Shown one piece after another: positions 1 to 5,724 of a stretch of 5,945 nt of DNA. The stretch's first letter is position 1. Each line of letters opens with the position of its first letter. Source of the stretch: Fibrobacteraceae bacterium. GTDB lineage: Bacteria; Fibrobacterota; Fibrobacteria; Fibrobacterales; Fibrobacteraceae. The notes under the pieces are model-generated. The model made no database searches. It had not been told where the DNA came from and worked only from the letters and a program-made list of their open reading frames with translations. The position numbers and the translations under genes are program-made. Location of the stretch: positions 3,331 through 9,275 of the forward strand of contig JABUUT010000010.1 of assembly GCA_021443045.1 (NCBI GenBank), written 5' to 3'.

Positions 1-55
1 ACTGAAGACATTCTGCTCCCAAAGCAGACGCTCTACCAGGCTGAGCTACACCCCG
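1..55 (-). tRNA. tRNA-Pro (anticodon UGG), partial, 3' end beyond the window
   Basis: Read on the minus strand, the sequence starts with the acceptor strand CGGGGTG (55 to 49). A D-arm with a GCTC/GAGC stem follows, then an anticodon stem TCTGC/GCAGA enclosing the loop TTTGGGA. The anticodon TGG lies at plus positions 19-21, which reads proline codons. A five-base variable region and the first strand of the T stem follow before the window ends, so about 55 of some 77 nt are present. The C at the 5' end is typical of bacterial tRNA-Pro. Nothing in the visible part looks degenerate, so I take it as functional. It transcribes away from lexA. Confidence 0.93.
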
Positions 56-69
56 ATTGGTGTGAGCCA

Positions 70-98
70 AATATAGTTAAGATTTTTGGAAATTTAAA
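70..98 (-). promoter_or_regulatory. Probable sigma70-type promoter of the tRNA-Pro gene
   Basis: On the minus strand a -10 hexamer TATATT (plus 70-75) is preceded, after exactly 17 bp, by TTTAAA (plus 93-98), which matches the -35 consensus at 4 of 6 positions. The predicted start lies about 8 nt before the mature tRNA 5' end, a usual arrangement for a stable RNA gene. The -10 sits in the octamer CTATATTT, which also appears at the other inferred promoters of this window. Confidence 0.5.
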
Positions 99-125
99 GG
101 GTATTTTAACTTTTTTTATAAAAAA

Positions 126-139
126 AACACTTTTGTGCA
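126..139 (+). promoter_or_regulatory. Upstream LexA box (site 1) of lexA
   Basis: AACAC-TTTT-GTGCA has a perfect right half (GTGCA) and a left half matching in its last three bases. I recall TGCNC-N4-GTGCA as the Fibrobacter succinogenes LexA box. The site shares the core CACTTTTGT with the promoter box at 157-170, and the two centres are 31 bp apart, about three helical turns, so dimers would sit on the same DNA face. An A/T palindrome (T7-AT-A7, 111-126) lies immediately upstream and could act as an UP-like or bent segment. Binding is inferred. Confidence 0.6.
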
Positions 140-148
140 GTGAAAATA

Positions 149-177
149 TTGACAATTGCACTTTTGTACACTATATT
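149..177 (+). promoter_or_regulatory. lexA promoter (sigma70-type)
   Basis: A perfect -35 TTGACA (149-154) and a near-consensus -10 TATATT (172-177) are separated by the optimal 17 bp. Transcription should start near 184, giving a leader of about 36 nt before the lexA ATG. The spacer is almost filled by a LexA box, so repressor bound there would exclude RNA polymerase. That fits an intrinsically strong promoter held down by its own product. Confidence 0.85.
157..170 (+). promoter_or_regulatory. Promoter-embedded LexA box (site 2), autoregulatory operator
   Basis: TGCAC-TTTT-GTACA agrees with the TGCNC-N4-GTGCA pattern except for one base in the right half (GTACA for GTGCA). It lies wholly between the -35 and -10 hexamers of the lexA promoter, the expected position for repression by steric exclusion. 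This spacing and half-site type differ from both the E. coli CTGT-N8-ACAG box and the Bacillus GAAC-N4-GTTC box, and point to a Fibrobacter-type LexA. Confidence 0.72.
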
Positions 178-208
178 TATATATGAAAATTCTTAAATCA
201 CCTATTAG

Positions 209-213
209 TGAGG
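209..213 (+). promoter_or_regulatory. Ribosome binding site that fixes the lexA start
   Basis: TGAGG ends 6 nt before the ATG at 220, a good Shine-Dalgarno spacing. The GTG at 208, an in-frame alternative start, overlaps this site and has no Shine-Dalgarno of its own, so the ATG at 220 is preferred. It is the only convincing Shine-Dalgarno sequence among the five protein genes here. Confidence 0.65.
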
Positions 214-219
214 TTGAAA

Positions 220-870
220 ATGGATAACAATTCAAAACGCAAAGAGCTGACAGCCCGTCAAGAAGAAATCTACGAATACATTAAAAAGTATTCCAAAGAA
301 AATCGCATGCCTCCCACCGTGCGCGAAATTGGCAACCACTTCGGCATTTCCTCCACCAACGGAGTTCGTTCCATCCTTGCAGCCCTCATTAAAAAAGGCT
401 ACATCAATCGGTCCCCTCGTCTTAGCCGTGGCATCGAACTTCTTTCTTCCAGCAACATTTCAGAAGATATCGTTCCCAGCAATTCTGTAGAAATTCCTAT
501 TATCGGTCGTGTTGCCGCAGGTCAACCCATTCTTGCCGTACAAAACATCGAAGGAACCGTCACCATCGACCGAGATTTCCTGGCCTGCCGTTCTGACGTT
601 TTCGCCCTTCGCGTTAAAGGAGACTCCATGATTAATGCCGGCATTTTTGATGGCGACCTTATTTTTGCCCGCCAGCAAAAGTCTGCCGAACTTGGAGAAA
701 TGGTGGTAGCCCAAATTGATAACGAAGCTACAGTCAAATACTACCACCCCACCAACGATCATGTTGAACTACGCCCTGCCAATCCAAAGTACCAACCCAT
801 TATTGTCAACAACCGCAAAGACTTTTCTATTGCAGGCCGTGTTATTGGCGTAATGCGCAAAGTTAACTAA
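220..870 (+). CDS. lexA: LexA, SOS-response transcriptional repressor (self-cleaving, S24 family)
   Basis: LexA represses DNA-damage genes as a dimer; RecA filaments on single-stranded DNA trigger its self-cleavage and so induce the SOS regulon. The 216-residue product, close to the family's usual length, has both domains. An N-terminal winged helix-turn-helix (about 8-72) includes TVREIGNHFGISSTNGVRS, equivalent to the recognition region. The C-terminal S24 peptidase domain (about 92-216) has the scissile Ala100-Gly101 in GRVAAGQP, the nucleophile Ser136 in GDSM and the general base Lys173 in ATVKYY. The Ser-Lys spacing of 37 residues equals that of E. coli LexA (Ser119, Lys156). All residues needed for autocleavage are present. 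The ATG at 220 is chosen over the in-frame GTG at 208, which overlaps the ribosome binding site. The gene is monocistronic, under two LexA boxes, and ends at a hairpin terminator. Confidence 0.97.
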   Translation: MDNNSKRKELTARQEEIYEYIKKYSKENRMPPTVREIGNHFGISSTNGVRSILAALIKKGYINRSPRLSRGIELLSSSNISEDIVPSNSVEIPIIGRVAAGQPILAVQNIEGTVTIDRDFLACRSDVFALRVKGDSMINAGIFDGDLIFARQQKSAELGEMVVAQIDNEATVKYYHPTNDHVELRPANPKYQPIIVNNRKDFSIAGRVIGVMRKVN

Positions 871-897
871 AGGATACCTCAAAAAGTTCTTACACAT

Positions 898-927
898 AAA
901 AAAGCCGCTCACATGAGCGGCTTTTTT
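898..927. terminator. Bidirectional intrinsic terminator between lexA and the convergent zinc-finger gene
   Basis: A perfect GC-rich stem GCCGCTC/GAGCGGC (904-910 and 915-921) with a four-base ACAT loop is flanked by six A on the left and six T on the right. It therefore has a terminal U-tract in either direction. It sits 28 nt after the lexA stop and 24 nt after the stop of the minus-strand gene, so it can end both transcripts. Confidence 0.92.
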
Positions 928-950
928 ACTCACAAGTTTATTCAAAAGAA

Positions 951-2123
951 TTAGTCAACAAAATCGGCCAAATCTTCTTCAGCTTCTCTCAAGTCGGCGG
1001 CATTAGGGCCTTCAAATTCCCCATCTTCATCTACTTCATCAAGAGAATCTCCGCCCATGGCACCCAACTGGTATTCAACCTTACGGGCTTCCTTGGACAT
1101 TCCCAATTTAAGAATCAGAGCACATTCTTCGCAGTACCCCAGATGCTTATCCACCCAGAATTCCGGAGACACCACATTCTTGTTGCATCGAGTACAAATC
1201 TGAGAAGCAGCATCTCTCGTAAATGCAAAATTCTGTTCTTCCAATTCCTTGAGAATTCTTTCTGTCAATTCTTCCTGAGTTTCTTCTGCCAAGGAATGTT
1301 TATGACGAATGGCACAGGTAGGAAGTTTCTTTTCTGCATTCTTCACTTCGGAAGAAACTTTCTTTTTGTTGGCTCGTTCTTCTTGTTCATCAATTTCAAA
1401 GAAGATGATTGTCTTAGAAAGTTTTTTTCCACCGCTGAGAAGAACCGCATAAGGAATTTCTGATTTGGCGGCGGCCTTGACCCCAGGCTTGGAGCCCTTT
1501 TCAGAAACTTCTACAACTCCTTGACCCTCGGTGCTAACAGGTTCCTGCTTTTTTGAAATCGGCTTTGAAGGATCCTTACCTGCAGCCTTGGCCGGCTTCT
1601 TTGAAGTAGCCTTTGATTCTACCTTTGCTGGAGTTTCCTTTTTGGGGGCTGGTTTGGACCCATTCTTTGAAACCGTTTTTTCAGTTTGTTTTGCTACTGG
1701 TTTGGCAGTAGACTTGGCCACAGACTTAGCAGCAGTGGGCTTAGTCGTAGCAACAGGTTTTGCAGCAGTTGCTTTTCCAGTGGTGGTTTTAGCAGCCGCT
1801 GGTTTAGATGCAGACTTTGTTTGTGCTGCTTTAACTGGAGTATTTTTCTTTGGTACTGCTTTTGAAGGAGCCTTTGTCGGAGCTGCATTTTTTGTTGCAG
1901 ACTTAACTGCCGGTTTTGACGAAGCTGGTTTAGCAACCGATTTTACAGCTGCAGGTTTGGCAGCCGGTTTAACGGGGGCCTTTTTGGACGCAGGCTTAGA
2001 TGCAGGCTTTGCTGGAGCGGCCTTCTTTGCAGCGGCCTTGGCAGCAGGTTTGGCAGAGGCGGGTTTAGCAGTCGCCTTCTTTGGAGCAGGTTTAGCCTTT
2101 ACAGGTGGCTTTTTAGAACTCAT
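951..2123 (-). CDS. Histone H1-like Lys/Ala/Pro-rich protein with a C-terminal TraR/DksA-type C4 zinc finger
   Basis: A 390-residue protein in three parts. Residues 1 to about 222 are low complexity, almost entirely Lys, Ala, Pro, Ser and Thr in irregular KPAAK/AKPAS-like units, as in histone H1 C-terminal tails; this part is probably disordered and strongly cationic. Residues about 223-300 form a less biased linker. A zinc-finger motif follows with Cys310-X2-Cys313-X17-Cys331-X2-Cys334, the C4 spacing of the TraR/DksA family. The end (about 357-390) is strongly acidic. The DksA coiled coil with its Asp-rich tip is not recognisable, so an RNA polymerase secondary-channel role should not be assumed. 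Nucleic-acid or nucleoid binding by the tail is an inference. The ATG lies 1 bp after the cyclophilin stop, with only AAGAAG as a weak ribosome site, which suggests translational coupling in a two-gene operon. Exact function unknown. Confidence 0.85.
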   Translation of the reverse strand: MSSKKPPVKAKPAPKKATAKPASAKPAAKAAAKKAAPAKPASKPASKKAPVKPAAKPAAVKSVAKPASSKPAVKSATKNAAPTKAPSKAVPKKNTPVKAAQTKSASKPAAAKTTTGKATAAKPVATTKPTAAKSVAKSTAKPVAKQTEKTVSKNGSKPAPKKETPAKVESKATSKKPAKAAGKDPSKPISKKQEPVSTEGQGVVEVSEKGSKPGVKAAAKSEIPYAVLLSGGKKLSKTIIFFEIDEQEERANKKKVSSEVKNAEKKLPTCAIRHKHSLAEETQEELTERILKELEEQNFAFTRDAASQICTRCNKNVVSPEFWVDKHLGYCEECALILKLGMSKEARKVEYQLGAMGGDSLDEVDEDGEFEGPNAADLREAEEDLADFVD

Positions 2124-2124
2124 A

Positions 2125-2661
2125 CTACTTCTTTTCCACGATGGTTATGTTTATAATCGGATCAAAGGGTTCAATGCGGCATACAACATCTTGACCTTTC
2201 AAAACACGACCAAATACGGTGTGTTTCCCATCTAGATGATGTTGGGGACCTTGCGTAATAAAGAACTGTGAACCATTGGTGTTGGGGCCTCGGTTGGCCA
2301 TGGAAATGACCCCCTCTTCGTGAGTCAAGGAATTCTTTTCATCATTGATGGTATAGCCAGGGCCTCCGCTACCGTTTCCATTGGGGTCACCGCCCTGTAT
2401 CATAAAACCAGGAATTACGCGGTGAAAGGTAAGCCCTTTGTAAAAGTTATTCTGAGCCAATTCCACAAAATTAGCCACCGTATTAGGCGACGACTTGAAA
2501 TCCAAGTCTAAAACAATATCACCTTCGTGGGTGCTAATGGTGGCCTCTATGGCCTTAATGCCAGAATAGTCCTTGTTAAAGACTTTTCCTTCTTCTGCAC
2601 AGCCCAGCGAAAAAATTCCGCTCAGCAAAGTTGCTGCAAAAAATTTCTTAAGATTTTTCAT
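2125..2661 (-). CDS. Exported cyclophilin-type peptidyl-prolyl cis-trans isomerase
   Basis: This enzyme interconverts cis and trans Xaa-Pro bonds and probably aids protein folding outside the cytoplasm. From the ATG at 2661 the product has 178 residues. It starts with a signal peptide: basic MKNLKK, hydrophobic core to about 19, then Cys21 in FSLGCAEE. The Cys could be lipidated, but Ser at -3 and Leu at -2 make a poor lipobox, so a soluble periplasmic form is also possible. The cyclophilin domain (about 38-176) carries FHRVIPGFMIQGGDP (79-93, catalytic Arg81, with Phe86 and Gln89), MANRGPNTNGSQFF (121-134) and LDGKHTVFGRV (143-153). The position of human cyclophilin A Trp121 is His142, which predicts weak cyclosporin binding. 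A GTG two codons upstream (2667) is an alternative start; neither start has a clear Shine-Dalgarno. It is the first gene of a minus-strand operon with the zinc-finger gene. Confidence 0.93.
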   Translation of the reverse strand: MKNLKKFFAATLLSGIFSLGCAEEGKVFNKDYSGIKAIEATISTHEGDIVLDLDFKSSPNTVANFVELAQNNFYKGLTFHRVIPGFMIQGGDPNGNGSGGPGYTINDEKNSLTHEEGVISMANRGPNTNGSQFFITQGPQHHLDGKHTVFGRVLKGQDVVCRIEPFDPIINITIVEKK

Positions 2662-2704
2662 AGTCACTGTTATAGGAACCTATCTGATCTAAAAGTCTGC
2701 TAAT

Positions 2705-2712
2705 AAATATAG
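2705..2712 (-). promoter_or_regulatory. Candidate -10 region for the cyclophilin/zinc-finger operon
   Basis: Read on the minus strand this is CTATATTT, containing TATATT, the same -10 sequence as the lexA promoter. Transcription would start near 2699, leaving about 38 nt to the ATG at 2661. No good -35 hexamer is seen 16-19 bp upstream (the best is GC-rich GGCAGG or TGGCAG), so the call rests on the -10 alone and its mirror partner at 2743-2750. Confidence 0.35.
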
Positions 2713-2721
2713 TTTTTTTCA

Positions 2722-2731
2722 AGGAGCTCCT
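2722..2731. promoter_or_regulatory. Perfect 10-bp palindrome AGGAGCTCCT between the divergent promoters
   Basis: AGGAGCTCCT is self-complementary and lies 9 bp from one CTATATTT octamer and 11 bp from the other, overlapping the -20 to -35 part of both inferred promoters. Such a position would suit an operator for a dimeric regulator acting on both transcripts. No family-specific binding site is recognised, and a 10-bp palindrome can occur by chance, so this is only a candidate. Confidence 0.25.
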
Positions 2732-2742
2732 GCCACTATTTT

Positions 2743-2750
2743 CTATATTT
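2743..2750 (+). promoter_or_regulatory. Candidate -10 region for the lepA operon
   Basis: CTATATTT contains TATATT (2744-2749), matching the lexA -10. Transcription would start near 2756, giving a leader of only about 18 nt before the lepA ATG at 2774. No good -35 is visible at the right distance. TATATTTG also fits the TAnnTTTG -7 box of Bacteroidota promoters, but there is no matching upstream TTG box. Confidence 0.38.
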
Positions 2751-2773
2751 GACAGAAAAATTGACTGGACTTT

Positions 2774-4594
2774 ATGGCGCAAAACGAAAACATCAGAAAT
2801 TTTAGCATTATCGCTCACATAGACCATGGCAAATCCACTTTGGCCGACCGTATGATTGAGCTCACCCAAACAGTATCCAAAAACGAGATGACCAATCAGC
2901 TTTTGGATGACATGGATCTAGAAAGAGAAAGAGGCATTACCATCAAGGCCCATGCCATTCGAATGATCTATGAAAAAGATGGCAAGGAATTCATTCTAAA
3001 TATGATTGACACCCCGGGCCATGTTGACTTTACCTATGAGGTGAGCCGTTCCCTGGCAGCCTGTGAAGGGGCCATTTTGGTTGTGGATGCCAGTCAGGGC
3101 ATTGAAGCCCAAACGCTTTCAAACCTGTATTTAGCTATTGACAACGACCTTACGGTTATACCAGTTCTTAACAAAGTGGATCTTCCAGGTGCACAGCCAG
3201 ACCACGTGGCTCAATTAGTTGGAGACCTTCTAGGTTACGACCCCGATTCCATCCCCCGAATTTCGGCAAAGACTGGGCTAAACGTGGCCCAGGTTCTAGA
3301 CAAGATTGTGGAAGAAATTCCAGCCCCAGCAGGGGATTCTGACAAGCCTCTCAAAGCTTTGATTTTTGACTCCGTATACGACAGCTACCGTGGTGTTATC
3401 AACTATGTTCGCATTGTTGAAGGTTGCCTTAAGCCAGGCATGAAGATTCGCATGATGAAAACGGGAGCCGAATACATGGTTACGGAGGTGGGAACCTTTA
3501 GCATGCACCGTGACCCGCGCCCAGAACTATCCGAAGGCATGGTGGGCTATGTTTTGGCCAACGTAAAAACCATTAGCGATGTAAAAATTGGCGACACTCT
3601 GACCGATGCTGCCAACCCAGCACCAGAACCCCTCCCCGGCTACAAAGATATTCTTCCCATGATTTATTCGGGTATCTACCCCATCAATCCGGAAGACTAC
3701 AAAGATCTTCGCGAAGCCCTTGAAAAGCTACGCCTCAACGACTCCGCCCTCACTTGGGAACCCGAAACTTCCGATGCCCTAGGCTTTGGATTCCGCACCG
3801 GCTTTTTAGGACTTCTGCACATGGAAATTGTGCAGGAACGGCTGGACCGGGAATTTAACGTAGACATTATCACCACCGTTCCCAACGTGGAATACCATGT
3901 GCACATGAGCGATGGTACCATGGTAAAAATAGAAAGCCCATCCAAGCTCCCTGATGCCAGCCGCTACGACCACATTGAAGAACCTTATGTAAAGGCTCAA
4001 ATTTTTACCCCTAAAGACTATGTGGGCGCCTTAATGACGCTATGCGAAGAAAAGCGTGGCGAATTTGAAACCATGGAGTACATCGACGAAGAAAAGTTGA
4101 TTCTAAAATACAATCTTCCCCTCGCCGAAATCATGTTCGACTTTTACGACCGCTTAAAATCGGTAAGCCGCGGTTACGCCGGCCTGGACTACGCCCCCAG
4201 TGAGTACCGACGGAACAATCTGGTAAAACTAGACATCCTTTTGAACGGCGCCCCGGTAGATGCATTTTCCGTAATTATCCACCGAGACAAGGCAAACACC
4301 TACGCCAACGCTATTTGCGTGAAACTAAAAGACCTTATTCCACGCCAACAGTTCGATGTGGCCATTCAAGGTGCCATTGGAGGAAAAATCATCAGCCGAA
4401 GCACCGTAAAGGCCGTTCGCAAAGATGTTTTGGCCAAATGCTACGGCGGAGACATTACACGCAAACGCAAGCTTCTAGAAAAACAGAAGGAAGGAAAAAA
4501 ACGCATGAAGAGCATTGGCTCAGTGGAAGTGCCGCAAAAAGCATTCCTTGCTGTGCTTTCCCTTTCTGACGATTCCTCTAACAACGGCAACTAG
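2774..4594 (+). CDS. lepA: Elongation factor 4 (LepA), ribosome-associated translational GTPase
   Basis: EF4 is an EF-G-like GTPase that binds the ribosome; back-translocation and roles in initiation or 30S assembly have been proposed. The 606-residue product has the family's full length. GTPase motifs are intact: G1 AHIDHGKST (14-22), switch I RGIT (53-56), G3 DTPGH (79-83, with catalytic His83), G4 NKVD (133-136) and G5 SAK (164-166). A beta-barrel domain II (about 190-280), EF-G III-like and V-like domains (about 290-480) and the LepA-specific C-terminal domain follow. The last includes CYGGDITRKRK (556-566) and a run of basic residues to about 579 that contacts the ribosome in known structures. 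The start MAQNENIRNFSIIAHIDHGK aligns with typical EF4 N-termini. No Shine-Dalgarno precedes it. It is probably cotranscribed with the lepB-like gene, which begins 2 bp after its stop. Confidence 0.98.
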   Translation: MAQNENIRNFSIIAHIDHGKSTLADRMIELTQTVSKNEMTNQLLDDMDLERERGITIKAHAIRMIYEKDGKEFILNMIDTPGHVDFTYEVSRSLAACEGAILVVDASQGIEAQTLSNLYLAIDNDLTVIPVLNKVDLPGAQPDHVAQLVGDLLGYDPDSIPRISAKTGLNVAQVLDKIVEEIPAPAGDSDKPLKALIFDSVYDSYRGVINYVRIVEGCLKPGMKIRMMKTGAEYMVTEVGTFSMHRDPRPELSEGMVGYVLANVKTISDVKIGDTLTDAANPAPEPLPGYKDILPMIYSGIYPINPEDYKDLREALEKLRLNDSALTWEPETSDALGFGFRTGFLGLLHMEIVQERLDREFNVDIITTVPNVEYHVHMSDGTMVKIESPSKLPDASRYDHIEEPYVKAQIFTPKDYVGALMTLCEEKRGEFETMEYIDEEKLILKYNLPLAEIMFDFYDRLKSVSRGYAGLDYAPSEYRRNNLVKLDILLNGAPVDAFSVIIHRDKANTYANAICVKLKDLIPRQQFDVAIQGAIGGKIISRSTVKAVRKDVLAKCYGGDITRKRKLLEKQKEGKKRMKSIGSVEVPQKAFLAVLSLSDDSSNNGN

Positions 4595-4596
4595 CA

Positions 4597-5718
4597 GTGG
4601 CAGAATTGAACTTTAAAGCGAAGAGATTACAGAGGCTTAATTCTAAGTCTCACCTTCTCTTTTTATCGTTCATTTTACTGCTGGGTTTTATAGTAGCTGT
4701 GGCTCTGCGATACTATGCCCTGGAACCCCTTCGTATTATGGATACCACCATGTATCCACGACATGGGGAAAAGGAAATCTTGTGGGTGTGCAAACTTCCA
4801 CAATGCATAAACAATGTAAAAGCCAACGAAACCGTATGGGCAAAGCAGAGAAACGGCGAAACCACCATTCGCAGAATACTTGGAATGCCGGGAGACTCCA
4901 TATACATTTCTGACCAAGGCCGGGTTCGCACCAGCCAACTCAAGTTCCGCTGGCCAGGTGAAGACGCCTTTATTGAATCTCGAAAATTCTACGTTCCCAA
5001 AAAAGGCGACACCCTTTCCTTTGACGAACTCGGCGACATAGAGCAAGACTATATCATAGGTTTGTTAGAAGAACAGGGTGTAGATTTTTACATACAAACG
5101 TCCCTTTGGCTTGGGGACCGGGAATTAAGCCTTGAGCATGTGGGCACCACGAAAATTGGAACCCGCCAGGTAAGCCTTAAGGAAATTGACTTGCTTCCAT
5201 GGCAGGATCGTTTTTTAATTGAAAAGCAACTAGAACAAAATGAGCCCGGCAACGCCAAAGCAAAAATTCAGCGAAAGCTTTACAACCGAGCTGACTCCAG
5301 CCTCATTAGCAAAATTCCCATTACATATAACTGCTATTACCTTGTATGCCAAAAAAGCAGCCACTGTGCCGATTCCCGGGAGTTAGGCTACTACACACAG
5401 AAACGTATTATAGGCCGCTTTATTAAAGAGCCCACAACCATCATGAAGTTTGTTACACAAAAAGTAACCGTTGTAAAAGAAGAAGCCGATAAAATTTTTG
5501 AAAAGGGCAGCAATAAAACAAGACTGCTTTTAAAAGATGTTTTAAAAAACAACAAGAACCACACTCTAGAGAACAATTCAAAAAAAGAAATGCCCAAGAC
5601 ACAAAAAATTGAGCGGAAAACGGCAAAAAAAAGAATGGAAGACAACATGTCTGAAGATACTTCAGAAAAGAACATCCACCGCAAACGCTTTGTTCCCCAG
5701 GAAAAGACAAAAGACTGA
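4597..5718 (+). CDS. Signal peptidase I (LepB)-like membrane protein with replaced catalytic residues, probable pseudoenzyme
   Basis: The 373-residue product has a basic N-terminus (Lys7 to Lys17), one membrane helix (about 19-38) and an S26-type domain, probably periplasmic. Position after lepA, as in E. coli lepA-lepB, supports the family. LEPLRIMDTTMYP (42-54) aligns with the E. coli region YEPFQIPSGSMMP, but the nucleophile Ser is Thr51. TIRRILGMPGDS (90-101) aligns with YIKRAVGLPGDK, but the general-base Lys is Arg92. In box E (from 251), GDNRDNS is replaced by CQKSSHC, while the following ADSR (258-261) and IIGRF (271-275) are kept. Fold motifs thus remain while the Ser/Lys dyad is gone, so normal processing activity is unlikely. 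Cys65, Cys70, Cys246, Cys251 and Cys257 could form disulfides. Residues about 285-373 are a Lys-rich charged tail absent from E. coli LepB. The GTG start, 2 bp after lepA's stop, is needed to include the membrane helix and implies translational coupling. Confidence 0.82.
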   Translation: MAELNFKAKRLQRLNSKSHLLFLSFILLLGFIVAVALRYYALEPLRIMDTTMYPRHGEKEILWVCKLPQCINNVKANETVWAKQRNGETTIRRILGMPGDSIYISDQGRVRTSQLKFRWPGEDAFIESRKFYVPKKGDTLSFDELGDIEQDYIIGLLEEQGVDFYIQTSLWLGDRELSLEHVGTTKIGTRQVSLKEIDLLPWQDRFLIEKQLEQNEPGNAKAKIQRKLYNRADSSLISKIPITYNCYYLVCQKSSHCADSRELGYYTQKRIIGRFIKEPTTIMKFVTQKVTVVKEEADKIFEKGSNKTRLLLKDVLKNNKNHTLENNSKKEMPKTQKIERKTAKKRMEDNMSEDTSEKNIHRKRFVPQEKTKD

Positions 5719-5724
5719 AGAAAT

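Noticed and set aside
208..219. GTG at 208 as the lexA start, adding four residues.
   Set aside because: It overlaps the TGAGG ribosome binding site of the ATG at 220 and has none of its own.
1531..2235. Long plus-strand open frame (234 codons) with a hydrophobic Gly/Ala/Phe/Leu-rich product.
   Set aside because: It is the antisense of the Lys/Ala/Pro-rich tail; the biased codons remove stops on the other strand. No ribosome site, no recognisable domain, and the sense frame has a zinc-finger domain and operon context.
2749..2754. TTGACA as the -35 of lepA.
   Set aside because: A -10 at 17 bp would be TTATGG at 2772-2777, overlapping the lepA start codon. The upstream TATATT at 2744-2749 is a better -10.
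4315..4569. Plus-strand open frame in another phase within lepA.
   Set aside because: It lies wholly inside the conserved LepA C-terminal domain and has no recognisable features.
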